From: Acidobacteriota bacterium
GTDB taxonomy: Bacteria > Acidobacteriota > Blastocatellia > Pyrinomonadales > Pyrinomonadaceae
Assembly: GCA_003222835.1 (NCBI GenBank)
Contig: QHXE01000441.1
Span: 1 to 10,435 of the forward strand
DNA: 10,435 nucleotides
Direction: 5' to 3'
This document shows, piece after piece, positions 1-6,504 of this stretch. The notes under the pieces were generated by a model. That model ran no database searches and was not told the origin of the DNA. It saw only the letters and a program-made list of their open reading frames with translations. Made by a program: the position numbers and the translations under genes. Within the stretch, counting starts at the first letter, position 1, and every line of letters begins with the position of its first letter.

Positions 1-1088
1 ATGCATTCGCTGAGTTCGAGAAGAATGCCGGCTTCAAGATCAAAGACGATCTGCTGTCGGCTCTCGGAAACGAAATCGCGGTTGCCGGTTCGTTGAAGAC
101 ACTGGGAAGCGCGGGATTTTTTGGCCCGCCGCCGGCGCCGAAACCTTCGCCCTCGCCGGGCGATACCAAGTCGGATCAGGAGCAGAAAGGCAGCGACGTT
201 TTTCCAATGCTGCTGTTCGCAGTCAAGGATCGTGACGCGGCGCGCCGCCTGCTGCCGCATGTGCTCGACGGCCTGGGTATGGGCGAGGCAAACATGATCG
301 CGCAAGTCGAGAAACACGATGATGCCGAAATCGTGAACTACGCCGGAATGTTTGCTTACGCTTTTGTCGGAAACTTTCTCATCATTTCGGAAGCAGCGAC
401 AGTACGACGCGCCGTTAACGCCTGGACGAACCGTCAAACACTCGCTTCGAATACTCCTTTCCGAAACTTCACCCGTTGGCAGTCGCGTCAGACGCTGGGG
501 CAGATTTATGTCTCGCCCGCGTTGATGGACAGCTATCGCGAACAGCTTAAGAAGCAAGCACCGAAAATGGATACAGCGCTGCGTGATTTGCTGATGAGCC
601 TGAGTCCGGCGCCGCAGGCAATCAGTTATTCGTTGAGCAACGAAGGATTCGGCCAAATGCATGAAGTGCATCTGCCGAAAGATTTGGTAATCGCGATGGT
701 CGCGAATACATCCGCGACGATGTCGGCTTTCAAAGAAGGTTCGCCTGAGACGAATGAGATGATTGCAATTAGTCTGCTGCGGATGGTTGGCAACGCTGAG
801 GCAAGCTATAGAGCAACCAGTGGCAACGCTAATTACGGATCGCTCGAAGAATTGATAAATCAGCATCTGATACAGAAAGAAATGTTAGGGGACGAGTTTC
901 TAAAAAAGTACGGCTATCGTCTTGGGGTGGTCGTGGCAGGCGACGACTTCCAAGCGACGGCAACGCCGATAGAATACGGAAAGACCGGTAATCGCTCATT
1001 CTTTGTAGATAAGAGTGGCGTCGTTCGCGGAGACGATCACGGCGGCGGACCGGCGACCGTAGCTGATAAGCCGGTGCTTCAACCTTGA
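1..1088 (+). CDS. DUF3352-like protein with pilin-like C-terminal domain (5' end cut off)
   Basis: The reading frame is open from base 3, so the true start lies left of the window; the TTG at 93 is only an internal codon. The 361 visible residues begin in a stretch ending LLSALGNEIAVAGS, typical of DUF3352-like proteins of Acidobacteria, whose function is unknown. A Pro-rich segment (PPPAPKPSPSPG) follows directly. Numbering from the TTG codon, residues 35-200 are the mixed alpha/beta part, with a regular 'FAYAFVGNFLIISEA' strand. Residues about 218-316 look different: NEMIAISLLRMVGNAEASYR, then YGSLEEL, then YGKTGNRSFFVDKSGVVRGD. This matches by eye the soluble domain of acidobacterial type IV pilin-like proteins, but without the N-terminal hydrophobic helix. 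A tail rich in Gly, Pro and Asp ends the protein. It is probably exported, since the family normally has an N-terminal anchor, but that part is not visible. Family assignment is moderate and function is unknown. Confidence 0.8.
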   Translation, partial: AFAEFEKNAGFKIKDDLLSALGNEIAVAGSLKTLGSAGFFGPPPAPKPSPSPGDTKSDQEQKGSDVFPMLLFAVKDRDAARRLLPHVLDGLGMGEANMIAQVEKHDDAEIVNYAGMFAYAFVGNFLIISEAATVRRAVNAWTNRQTLASNTPFRNFTRWQSRQTLGQIYVSPALMDSYREQLKKQAPKMDTALRDLLMSLSPAPQAISYSLSNEGFGQMHEVHLPKDLVIAMVANTSATMSAFKEGSPETNEMIAISLLRMVGNAEASYRATSGNANYGSLEELINQHLIQKEMLGDEFLKKYGYRLGVVVAGDDFQATATPIEYGKTGNRSFFVDKSGVVRGDDHGGGPATVADKPVLQP

Positions 1089-1094
1089 TGAGCT

Positions 1095-1229
1095 ATCCGC
1101 AGATTTCGCTGATTACGCTGAAAAAGAAAGAAACTTTGGCGGAACCAGAAGGTTTCAGATCTTTACCCTGTCCTTTTGGCTCTTGACGACTTGTTGTTTC
1201 GTTCCTTCTCTTCTGCGAAATCTGCGGAT
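1095..1229. repeat. Inverted repeat of CGCAGA-type units between convergent genes
   Basis: Perfect 15-bp inverted arms lie at 1095-1109 (atccgcagatttcgc) and 1215-1229 (gcgaaatctgcggat), 105 bp apart. The left arm runs on as three 9-bp units, CGCAGATTT, CGCTGATTA and CGCTGAAAA. The element fills most of the gap between the 3' ends of two convergent genes. It has no T-tract after the second arm, so it is not a standard intrinsic terminator, although a transcript from either side could fold. It shares its unit type with the element at 7603-7695, which suggests a dispersed family. Copy number elsewhere in the genome is unknown. Confidence 0.7.
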
Positions 1230-1255
1230 CCGATCTTCGCGGAAATCACATAACA

Positions 1256-2068
1256 TCAATCCAAAATCGAATCCACAACCTCACTGGCTTCGCCACGCAC
1301 TCCCTTGAGAATTCGCGCTGACTCCAGAGTCTTCGGCAGGACGGTCAACGCCAATTCTGGTTGCGAACGCGCGGAGACTGTGTTGGCCATTAGTTCAAGC
1401 ACTCCTTTTCCACGCGTTAGCCGCCGCGGACGCCATTGCGCTTCGTCCTTAAATCTTGTCGATATCACCAGTCCAACCCGCAAAGGCTTCCAGCCGACTT
1501 CAGCCCCGATCTCTTCAGGTAGAACTCTCTTTGGGTTCGGTGATTCCGCGGAGCGCATGCCGAGTGGTCGCGCATATGGATGGACGCGGCCGCGCTCGTC
1601 GAGGACGGCGTACTCGTCTGAGTAATAGGTAGCGCCGGCGCGAATCAGTCGTTCAACCAGAGTAGTCTTGCCGCTGTGACTCAGACCAGGAATCAAGATG
1701 GCGCGGTCTTTCCATCCGACGACGCCGGCATGAACAAAGACGCGGCTTCTGGCGTGCTCGGCTATAGTCAACTGGAGGTGAGATTCAAAGGCATCAAGCA
1801 AGTCGACGAATTTGCGCGAGCGTCCGATTCTCAGAAGGTTCCAGTAAGCGAGACTGAAACGTCGGAGCTTTGAATCGGTTTTCGCTTCACCGAAAATGAT
1901 CGAGTATAGATGATCGACAACCTGCAACGATGCCGGTTTTGATCCTGGCGGCAGTCGCGCGATCACATCTCTGAGAATTGACGGCTCATTGACGCGCACC
2001 CCGACGCGCACTCCGTAAGCGGTGAACGACATTCCGTCCGCCCAGCCCAGGCGGTCGATCTTTGCCAT
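1256..2068 (-). CDS. HPr kinase-like P-loop protein (HprK-related kinase)
   Basis: This 270-residue protein has a Walker A loop, GLSHSGKT, at residues 128-135 after a hydrophobic strand (RAILIP). Upstream is VFVHAGVV (110-117), and downstream an acidic motif YYSDEYAVLD (148-157) followed by HPYARPLGMR. This order (His strand, P-loop, short helix, SD[DE] motif, then a PL-x-R strand) is that of the C-terminal kinase domain of HPr kinase/phosphorylase. It is also the order in HprK-related kinases found near PqqD and lasso-peptide genes. The first 100 residues are not a recognisable HprK N-terminal domain, and no HPr or PTS gene is visible, so a carbon-control role is not supported; the substrate is unknown. 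The ATG at 2068 gives the longest sensible protein but has no clear ribosome binding site. Met13 is an alternative start. The gene lies 127 bases downstream of the S9 peptidase gene on the same strand, with a hairpin element between. No membrane segment is seen. Confidence 0.72.
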   Translation of the reverse strand: MAKIDRLGWADGMSFTAYGVRVGVRVNEPSILRDVIARLPPGSKPASLQVVDHLYSIIFGEAKTDSKLRRFSLAYWNLLRIGRSRKFVDLLDAFESHLQLTIAEHARSRVFVHAGVVGWKDRAILIPGLSHSGKTTLVERLIRAGATYYSDEYAVLDERGRVHPYARPLGMRSAESPNPKRVLPEEIGAEVGWKPLRVGLVISTRFKDEAQWRPRRLTRGKGVLELMANTVSARSQPELALTVLPKTLESARILKGVRGEASEVVDSILD

Positions 2069-2118
2069 TCAAGTAGAACGTCGACGATATTTTGGAATTG
2101 TCATCAGCAATAACCTGC

Positions 2119-2187
2119 GTCAGAAGTCCGACCGTTAGGGAGGGCCTGCCTAATATCGATGCCCTCCCTGACGGTCGGGCTTCTGAC
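2119..2187. repeat. REP-like hairpin with 26-bp arms, GTCAGAA head
   Basis: Arms at 2119-2144 and 2162-2187 are inverted copies of each other with two differences in 26, and C2145/G2161 add one more pair; the remaining loop is 15 bases. Each arm starts with GTCAGAAG and ends in AGGGAGGG when read outside to inside. Both differences are T opposite G on the plus strand. A plus-strand RNA would therefore pair fully with two U-G wobbles, while a minus-strand RNA would carry two A-C mismatches. The element sits between the S9 peptidase and kinase genes, both on the minus strand, and begins only 9 bases past the peptidase stop. No T-tract follows on either side. It may stabilise or partly separate the two messages. 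It is probably a mobile palindromic repeat. Confidence 0.75.
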
Positions 2188-2195
2188 ACCGACTC

Positions 2196-4139
2196 CTACA
2201 GATTTTCGATCGCTACCGGCTCAACCTCATCGGCTAATTCAAATCCGAAGACGCGCGAATAAAAATATAGCTCACCGTCCAGCGCGCGCTTGATGTTCTC
2301 GGCTCGGCGAAAGCCATGCTGCTCGCCTTCGAACGCAACGTAAGCAACGGGCACACCTTTCTTGCGCAGGGCTTCGACCATCATCTCGGCTTGGTTCGGC
2401 GGCACTACTTTGTCTTCCAAACCCTGAAAGAAAATCACCGGACACGACAATCGATCCGTGAAGTTGATCGGAGATCGTTCGATATAGAGGTCTCGGCGCT
2501 CGGGGTATGGACCAATCAGACTGTCGGAGTAGCGAGATTCGAATTTGTGCGTATCCAATTCCAGCGCTTCGAGATCGCTCACGCCGTAGTGACTCGCGCC
2601 CGCTTTGAAGTCATCGCGAAACGTCAGCGCACACAGTGTAGTGTAACCGCCGGCGCTGCCGCCATCGATCATCAAACGATTGCCGTCAACTTCGCCGTGC
2701 GCCGCCAGAAACCTCGCGCCATTCACGCAATCATCGACATCGACTATGCCCCAGGCGCCATTCAATCGCTCGCGATAGTCGCGGCCATAGCCCGTGCTGC
2801 CGCCATAATTCACATCGAGCACGGCAATGCCGCGGCTTGTCCAATATTGAATGCTGAGTTGAAGAGACGCAACCGCCGCCGAAGTTGGTCCACCGTGACT
2901 CTTGACCAGGAGCGGCGGCTTCTCTTTCGCCGGCCCCTGAAAGTCGCCATTCTTTGGCCGGTAGAAGAAGCCGTGGGCCGTTAACCCATTTTCGGTAGGA
3001 AACTCAATTGGCTGTGGCTCAGAGACGTATGCCGGATCGATTTGAATCCTATTTGCACGCTGCAAGACTTTCGTATCTCGATTTGCGAGATCCATTTCCA
3101 CGATCGCTACGGAAGCGTTAGGTGAACCGGTGCGAAACACGGCGCGACCTCGTGCTGCACATAGATACCCGATGTCGGTATAAGCTACATCGATCCGTTC
3201 CAGATTGCGCGTGCGCGTGTCGATCAAGCCCAGTCGCCAAATGCCCCGTTCAGAAAATGTGCAGACAATTTTCTCGGCGGATTCAAAGGCATATGTTGAC
3301 AGGCCGAATATCCACTGTGGTACGCCAAACTCTGCTTCCATCTCGCAAATGTTTTCAACGACACCGCGTTCATCGGCGCGATAAATATTCCACCAACCGG
3401 TTCGGTCAGAAACAAAATGCAAAACGCCGTCAGGAGACCATTCTGGTTGGAAGATCGATTCGCGCGGCCCGCCGGCGATTAGTCGTTGATCGACAATTGT
3501 CCCGTCATCATCGAATTTGCCGATCCAGAGTTCGCAACCATCCCATGGCATGCTGGGATGGTTCCACGCTAACCACGCCAGGCGAGAACCATCCGGACTG
3601 ATACGCGGCGAGGAATAAAAGTCTCTGCCGGAGATGAGGACCTTTGCTTCGCCATTTCCGTCGTTCGGAAGCGCAACTAATTCATTGACGGCTTCGCGCC
3701 CTTCGCGCCGGTGATCTTCGCGGATGGAGATTATTCGATCCCGACGCTCGTCCACGACGGTGTCAGCATATCGCACACTGGAATCAACGCTGTCCTTGCT
3801 AATAATCCGAGGCGCTGACTCGGCCGACTGCTTATAGATTTGCTGATCGGCAAAATTCGCAAAGTAAACTGTTGCGTTGTGGGCCACATAATCCCCACCG
3901 CCATATTCATGAACACGGGTTCGCGCGTTGAATTCGCGTGGCGTGACGTCAATATTTTGAGCCGCAATCGTTCGCCGAACGATTACCTGTCGACCGCCCT
4001 CGGACGGACGCATCTCAATCCAATAGACGTCGTCTCCATCCATCTTGAGCTGGCCGAGGCCGATCGACCCTTTGACAATCAAATCCGCAGTAATCGGCGA
4101 TTTCCACGAGCCGTAAGGCGCAGTTTTTCCTTGAGACAT
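2196..4139 (-). CDS. S9 family peptidase (prolyl oligopeptidase / acylaminoacyl-peptidase type)
   Basis: This 647-residue serine peptidase, probably cytoplasmic, is likely to cleave short peptides or release N-terminal dipeptides or acylated residues. Residues about 1-370 are a beta-propeller with TolB/PD40-like blades, for example '[16 protein letters not shown]' and '[20 protein letters not shown]'. Residues about 385-640 are the alpha/beta hydrolase domain. The catalytic triad is visible: Ser495 in GGSAGG, Asp576 in [10 protein letters not shown] and His608 in GEQHGF. The oxyanion-side motif SHGGPTS and the [12 protein letters not shown] segment are also typical. The frame stays open upstream to 4259, but the added 40 residues run into the palindromic repeat and do not look like family sequence. 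The ATG at 4139, giving [10 protein letters not shown], fits the usual N-terminus, though its ribosome binding site is weak. No signal peptide is seen. Length and motifs match a complete, active enzyme. The exact substrate is not predictable. Confidence 0.93.
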   Translation of the reverse strand: MSQGKTAPYGSWKSPITADLIVKGSIGLGQLKMDGDDVYWIEMRPSEGGRQVIVRRTIAAQNIDVTPREFNARTRVHEYGGGDYVAHNATVYFANFADQQIYKQSAESAPRIISKDSVDSSVRYADTVVDERRDRIISIREDHRREGREAVNELVALPNDGNGEAKVLISGRDFYSSPRISPDGSRLAWLAWNHPSMPWDGCELWIGKFDDDGTIVDQRLIAGGPRESIFQPEWSPDGVLHFVSDRTGWWNIYRADERGVVENICEMEAEFGVPQWIFGLSTYAFESAEKIVCTFSERGIWRLGLIDTRTRNLERIDVAYTDIGYLCAARGRAVFRTGSPNASVAIVEMDLANRDTKVLQRANRIQIDPAYVSEPQPIEFPTENGLTAHGFFYRPKNGDFQGPAKEKPPLLVKSHGGPTSAAVASLQLSIQYWTSRGIAVLDVNYGGSTGYGRDYRERLNGAWGIVDVDDCVNGARFLAAHGEVDGNRLMIDGGSAGGYTTLCALTFRDDFKAGASHYGVSDLEALELDTHKFESRYSDSLIGPYPERRDLYIERSPINFTDRLSCPVIFFQGLEDKVVPPNQAEMMVEALRKKGVPVAYVAFEGEQHGFRRAENIKRALDGELYFYSRVFGFELADEVEPVAIENL

Positions 4140-4169
4140 TTTATGAGTTAGGTCGCTTGGCGAATAGGA

Positions 4170-4197
4170 ATTATCGACACAATGCAGGAAAGTGCAA
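4170..4197 (-). promoter_or_regulatory. Possible promoter of the S9 peptidase gene
   Basis: On the minus strand TTGCAC (4192-4197) is followed after 16 bases by GATAAT (4170-4175), about 30 bases before the ATG at 4139. The -10 matches consensus at 5 of 6 positions and the -35 at only 3 of 6. The location fits: it lies just inside the palindromic element and just outside the coding start. It could be chance. Confidence 0.3.
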
Positions 4198-4198
4198 G

Positions 4199-4293
4199 TC
4201 AGAACCGCCCGGATTAGCGGGCGGTTGATCTCTAACGATGGAAGCGCTGTAAGATCCAACGATCAATCGCCCGCTACCGCAGGCGGTTCTGAC
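4199..4293. repeat. Paired REP-like element (BIME-like) between divergent genes
   Basis: Two inverted arms, 4199-4230 and 4261-4293, flank a 30-base centre. Read outside to inside both begin GTCAGAACCGCC and end AGCGGGCG-x-TTGATC. They differ mainly in the six central bases between those blocks. Each arm can also fold alone: the left arm has ACCGCCCG pairing with CGGGCGGT around a 6-base loop, and the right arm has a weaker version. A head followed by a hairpin, present twice in inverted order, is the layout of a REP pair in other bacteria. The GTCAGAA head is shared with the element at 2119-2187. No transposase or RAYT gene is in the window. The element lies upstream of both divergent genes and within 2 bases of the possible minus-strand promoter. 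Confidence 0.75.
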
Positions 4294-4332
4294 AAAAAAG
4301 CAAAGGCGCCGACCTCCCCCAAAGCCGGCGCC
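4294..4332 (-). terminator. Terminator-like GC hairpin with T-run (minus strand)
   Basis: A perfect 7-bp stem (GGCGCCG at 4305-4311, CGGCGCC at 4326-4332) with a 14-base loop is followed on the minus strand by TTTGCTTTTTT. That is the form of an intrinsic terminator, but no minus-strand gene ends here. It would stop antisense transcription coming from the GGT side before it reached the peptidase gene. On the plus strand the same hairpin lies in the possible leader of the short ORF at 4368. Confidence 0.4.
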
Positions 4333-4367
4333 CTACCCTTCAGTCTCAGTTCTCACAAGGAGAATCA

Positions 4368-4403
4368 ATGAATGAACGCATCCTAAACTCTTCTACACCT
4401 TGA
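4368..4403 (+). CDS. Possible 11-codon leader ORF with strong ribosome binding site
   Basis: AAGGAG (4358-4363) sits 4 bases before an ATG that opens an 11-codon frame, MNERILNSSTP, ending in TGA. This is the best Shine-Dalgarno sequence in the window, yet it serves almost no coding capacity. It may be a leader peptide for the gene at 4545, the remnant of a lost gene start, or chance. No codon enrichment pointing to attenuation by a particular amino acid is seen. Confidence 0.25.
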   Translation: MNERILNSSTP

Positions 4404-4418
4404 AGGGTTGCAGAAATC

Positions 4419-4435
4419 TTGCGATGTATTCGCAA
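4419..4435. promoter_or_regulatory. Operator-like palindrome upstream of the GGT-family gene
   Basis: TTGCGA and TCGCAA form a perfect 6-bp inverted repeat with a 5-base spacer, a spacing typical of dimeric regulator sites. It lies about 37 bases before the possible -35 element at 4472. A palindrome of this size can occur by chance, and no regulator gene is adjacent. Confidence 0.2.
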
Positions 4436-4471
4436 AGTTGTCACTTAAAAATCTCAAAAGTGCATTCCTCA

Positions 4472-4500
4472 TTGACTCAGAGCCCGAACAAGAATAACAA
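4472..4500 (+). promoter_or_regulatory. Possible promoter of the GGT-family gene
   Basis: TTGACT (4472-4477, 5 of 6 to the -35 consensus) is followed after 17 bases by TAACAA (4495-4500, a poor -10). It lies 44 bases before the start at 4545. If it is used, transcription would start within a few bases of the small ORF at 4516, leaving a very short leader. The match is modest. Confidence 0.3.
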
Positions 4501-4515
4501 TCACAGGAATTTCTG

Positions 4516-4548
4516 ATGAAAACCTGCTGCCGGAGATTAAAAAAATGA
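4516..4548 (+). CDS. Possible 10-codon Cys-Cys leader ORF overlapping the GGT start
   Basis: An ATG preceded by CAGGAA (4504-4509) opens a 10-codon frame, MKTCCRRLKK. Its TGA overlaps the ATG of the next gene in an ATGA junction. The next gene's own GGAG (4532-4535) lies inside this small frame, so the arrangement would allow translational coupling. Two adjacent Cys codons and two Arg codons (CGG, AGA) make it look like a leader peptide. It may equally be chance in a short A-rich region. Confidence 0.3.
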   Translation: MKTCCRRLKK

Positions 4549-6065
4549 CTGGGCGCCGCTCTTCTTTGGGTTTTTTAATCGCGATCACAATTAGTGCGCT
4601 GTCGCTGACAGCTATTCCATCTTCTAACGCCGACACGTTTCGTCCCGTTGTGCGTGGCCGTCGCGGCGTGGTCGCGGGCGGGCATCCACTTTCAGTCGAA
4701 GCAGGCATGCGCATCCTTCAACACGGTGGTAATGCCGTCGATGCCGGTGTCGCAACTATTCTGGCGGCATCGGTGATTGAGTTCTCGCATTTCTCGTTCG
4801 GTGGAGAAGTGCCGATCCTGATCAAGTTGAAAGGCAAGGACGTAGCGGTAATTGAAGGGATGGGTACGGCGCCGGCAAGAGCGACTCGGGAGTTTTTTGT
4901 AAAACGTGCGAAGGAGCGCGGCACTGCGGGCACGACCGCGACTGCTCCTGATTCAGCCGCAACACAACGCGCTGCAAGTGGGGATTTGGATATGCCTTCG
5001 ATGCCCGGCGGACAGCCGGGAATGATCCCGTCGACTGGTCCATTGTCAGCAACTGTTCCCGCAGTACTCGACGCCTGCGTCACCGCCCTGGATCATTTTG
5101 GCACCAAATCACTTTCCGAAGTGATGCAACCCGCGATTGAATTGGCCGACGGGTTTCCGATTGATGAACTGCGCGTCGAATACATCAGAACCCGCGCGCC
5201 GATCTTTTCCCGGTGGCCCGAAGCTAAACGCATCTTCCTGCCGAACGGAGCGGTACCCAAGGTTGGCGATGTCTTCGTGCAAGCCGATCTCGCGCGGACT
5301 CTGCGGGCCATTATCGCTGCGGAGAAACGAAACGCTGGCCGCGGTCGTCACGCAGGATTGATCGCGGCACGTAACTACTTTTACAAAGGCCCTGTCGCTG
5401 AACGCATCGGCGATTACATGCAAACGCATGGTGGTCTAATCGCCGCGTCAGACTTTGCTGCGTGGCATGCCACAGTTGGCGCGCCGGCGAAAGGCGAGTA
5501 TCGAGGCTATGAAATTTATAAGACGGGATTCTGGGCCCAGGGCCCAATGATGATTGAAGCGCTGAACTTGCTCGAAGGATATGACCTGAAGAAGATGGGC
5601 CAGAATTCGCCGGATTACATTCACACCGTGACAGAGGCGCTCAAGCTTGCCTTAGCCGATCGCGATCGTTTCTATGGCGATCCGAATTTTGTGAAGATTC
5701 CCACGCAGGAATTGCTTTCGAAGAACTATGCGGCTATGCGGCGGAGTTTGATTGATGAAAAGCGAGCTTCTCTCGATCAACGTCCCGGTGATCCGACGAA
5801 CATGAAACCCTTGTTGGCGTCTGCGACTACAATTTCTTACAACGCCGTGCCGATCCCGGAGATCGAAAAAGCCAACGACACAACCTGCGTCAACGTTATC
5901 GATAAAGAAGGCAACATGTTCAGCGCGACTCCTAGCGGCGCGTGGCTGCCTGCCGTCGTAGCCGGCGACACCGGCGTGCTGATGGGTCAGCGTCTGCAAT
6001 CGGCGCTCACCGATCCGAATAGTCCAAACGTCGTCGCGCCGGTAAACGTCCCCGCATCACTTTGA
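4545..6065 (+). CDS. ggt: Gamma-glutamyltransferase-family Ntn hydrolase, large subunit and start of small subunit (frameshifted)
   Basis: This is a secreted self-cleaving hydrolase of the GGT family. GGAG lies 9 bases before the ATG. Residues 1-29 form a Sec signal peptide ending SSNA. The family N-terminus follows: VVAGGHPLSVEAGMRIL and GGNAVDAGVA. Residues about 127-163 are a low-complexity insertion rich in Ala, Thr, Gly and Pro. The large subunit continues through ATVPAVLDA, FWAQGPMMIEALNLL and EALKLALADRDRFYGD, which are typical. The self-processing nucleophile is Thr446 in NDTTCVNVID, where classical GGTs have TTH. Several residues that hold the gamma-glutamyl group in E. coli GGT look replaced, so the substrate may differ. 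The frame ends early at TGA 6063-6065. The proper sequence resumes in another frame at 6041 (PGKRPR...), so the last five residues, VPASL, are out-of-frame readthrough. One base appears missing after 6040. As written, the protein lacks most of its small subunit. Confidence 0.88.
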   Translation: MTGRRSSLGFLIAITISALSLTAIPSSNADTFRPVVRGRRGVVAGGHPLSVEAGMRILQHGGNAVDAGVATILAASVIEFSHFSFGGEVPILIKLKGKDVAVIEGMGTAPARATREFFVKRAKERGTAGTTATAPDSAATQRAASGDLDMPSMPGGQPGMIPSTGPLSATVPAVLDACVTALDHFGTKSLSEVMQPAIELADGFPIDELRVEYIRTRAPIFSRWPEAKRIFLPNGAVPKVGDVFVQADLARTLRAIIAAEKRNAGRGRHAGLIAARNYFYKGPVAERIGDYMQTHGGLIAASDFAAWHATVGAPAKGEYRGYEIYKTGFWAQGPMMIEALNLLEGYDLKKMGQNSPDYIHTVTEALKLALADRDRFYGDPNFVKIPTQELLSKNYAAMRRSLIDEKRASLDQRPGDPTNMKPLLASATTISYNAVPIPEIEKANDTTCVNVIDKEGNMFSATPSGAWLPAVVAGDTGVLMGQRLQSALTDPNSPNVVAPVNVPASL

Positions 6066-6454
6066 CTCCAACGCTGGTTCTGAAAGATGGCCAGCCTTTC
6101 ATGATCCTGTCGACGCCCGGTGGCGATAATCAGGATCAGGCCTTGCTCCAGGTGCTGCTAAACATTATCGAATTCGGCATGAACCCGCAGGAAGCAGTCG
6201 AAGCTCCGCGCTTTGATACTCAGCATTATGTTAGCTCGTTTGACAATCATGAGTTTCTGGCGGGCGTTCTCAACGTTGAGTCGCGGATCTCAGCCGATAT
6301 AATTCAGAAGCTGGGAGGACGTGGGCACAAGATCAAGATCCAATCCGCCTGGGGCACCGGCTCATCACCGACGGTAATCATGTACGACGGGAAGAGCGGC
6401 GTGATCTCAGGCGGCGCGGATCCGCGACGGGGAAGATATGCCGTCGCATGGTAA
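6041..6454 (+). CDS. C-terminal part of the GGT-family hydrolase, separated by a frameshift
   Basis: Read from 6041, this frame gives GKRPRITLTPTLVLKDGQPF, followed by STPGGDNQDQALLQVLLNII, FGMNPQEAVEAPRFDTQHY and, at the end, SGGADPRRGRYAVAW. This is the rest of the GGT small subunit, including the oxyanion-side Gly-Gly. Joined to residue 499 of the upstream piece by one added base, it makes a protein of about 636 residues. The small subunit from Thr446 would then be about 190 residues, the usual size. The TTG at 6062 could serve as a start but has no ribosome binding site and would give a fragment without the nucleophile. It is best read as one gene broken by a one-base deletion, either real or a sequencing error. 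Confidence 0.85.
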   Translation, partial: GKRPRITLTPTLVLKDGQPFMILSTPGGDNQDQALLQVLLNIIEFGMNPQEAVEAPRFDTQHYVSSFDNHEFLAGVLNVESRISADIIQKLGGRGHKIKIQSAWGTGSSPTVIMYDGKSGVISGGADPRRGRYAVAW

Positions 6455-6504
6455 GGCTTCATTCGACCCAGTAAAGAGTCCGAAGAGAAAGAAAGGATTG
6501 AGCC

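Noticed and set aside
1095..1229. CRISPR-like array
   Set aside because: The 9-bp units are contiguous and inverted, with no regular spacers or cas genes.
1305..1873. Two plus-strand frames opposite the kinase gene
   Set aside because: They overlap the P-loop region of a recognisable protein and have no ribosome binding sites or family features.
2316..2984. Long plus-strand frame of 222 codons
   Set aside because: It lies opposite the S9 peptidase catalytic domain, whose triad is clear; the product shows no domain and is a shadow of the real gene.
4140..4259. Upstream extension of the S9 peptidase frame by 40 residues
   Set aside because: The added residues read through the palindromic repeat and a possible promoter and do not resemble the family; the ATG at 4139 gives the usual N-terminus.
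6030..6065. Programmed frameshift in the GGT-family gene
   Set aside because: There is no slippery heptamer or downstream structure that stands out; a simple one-base deletion explains it better.
6062..6454. Independent gene starting at TTG 6062
   Set aside because: The protein continues the GGT small subunit from 6041 without a gap; it has no ribosome binding site and no nucleophile.
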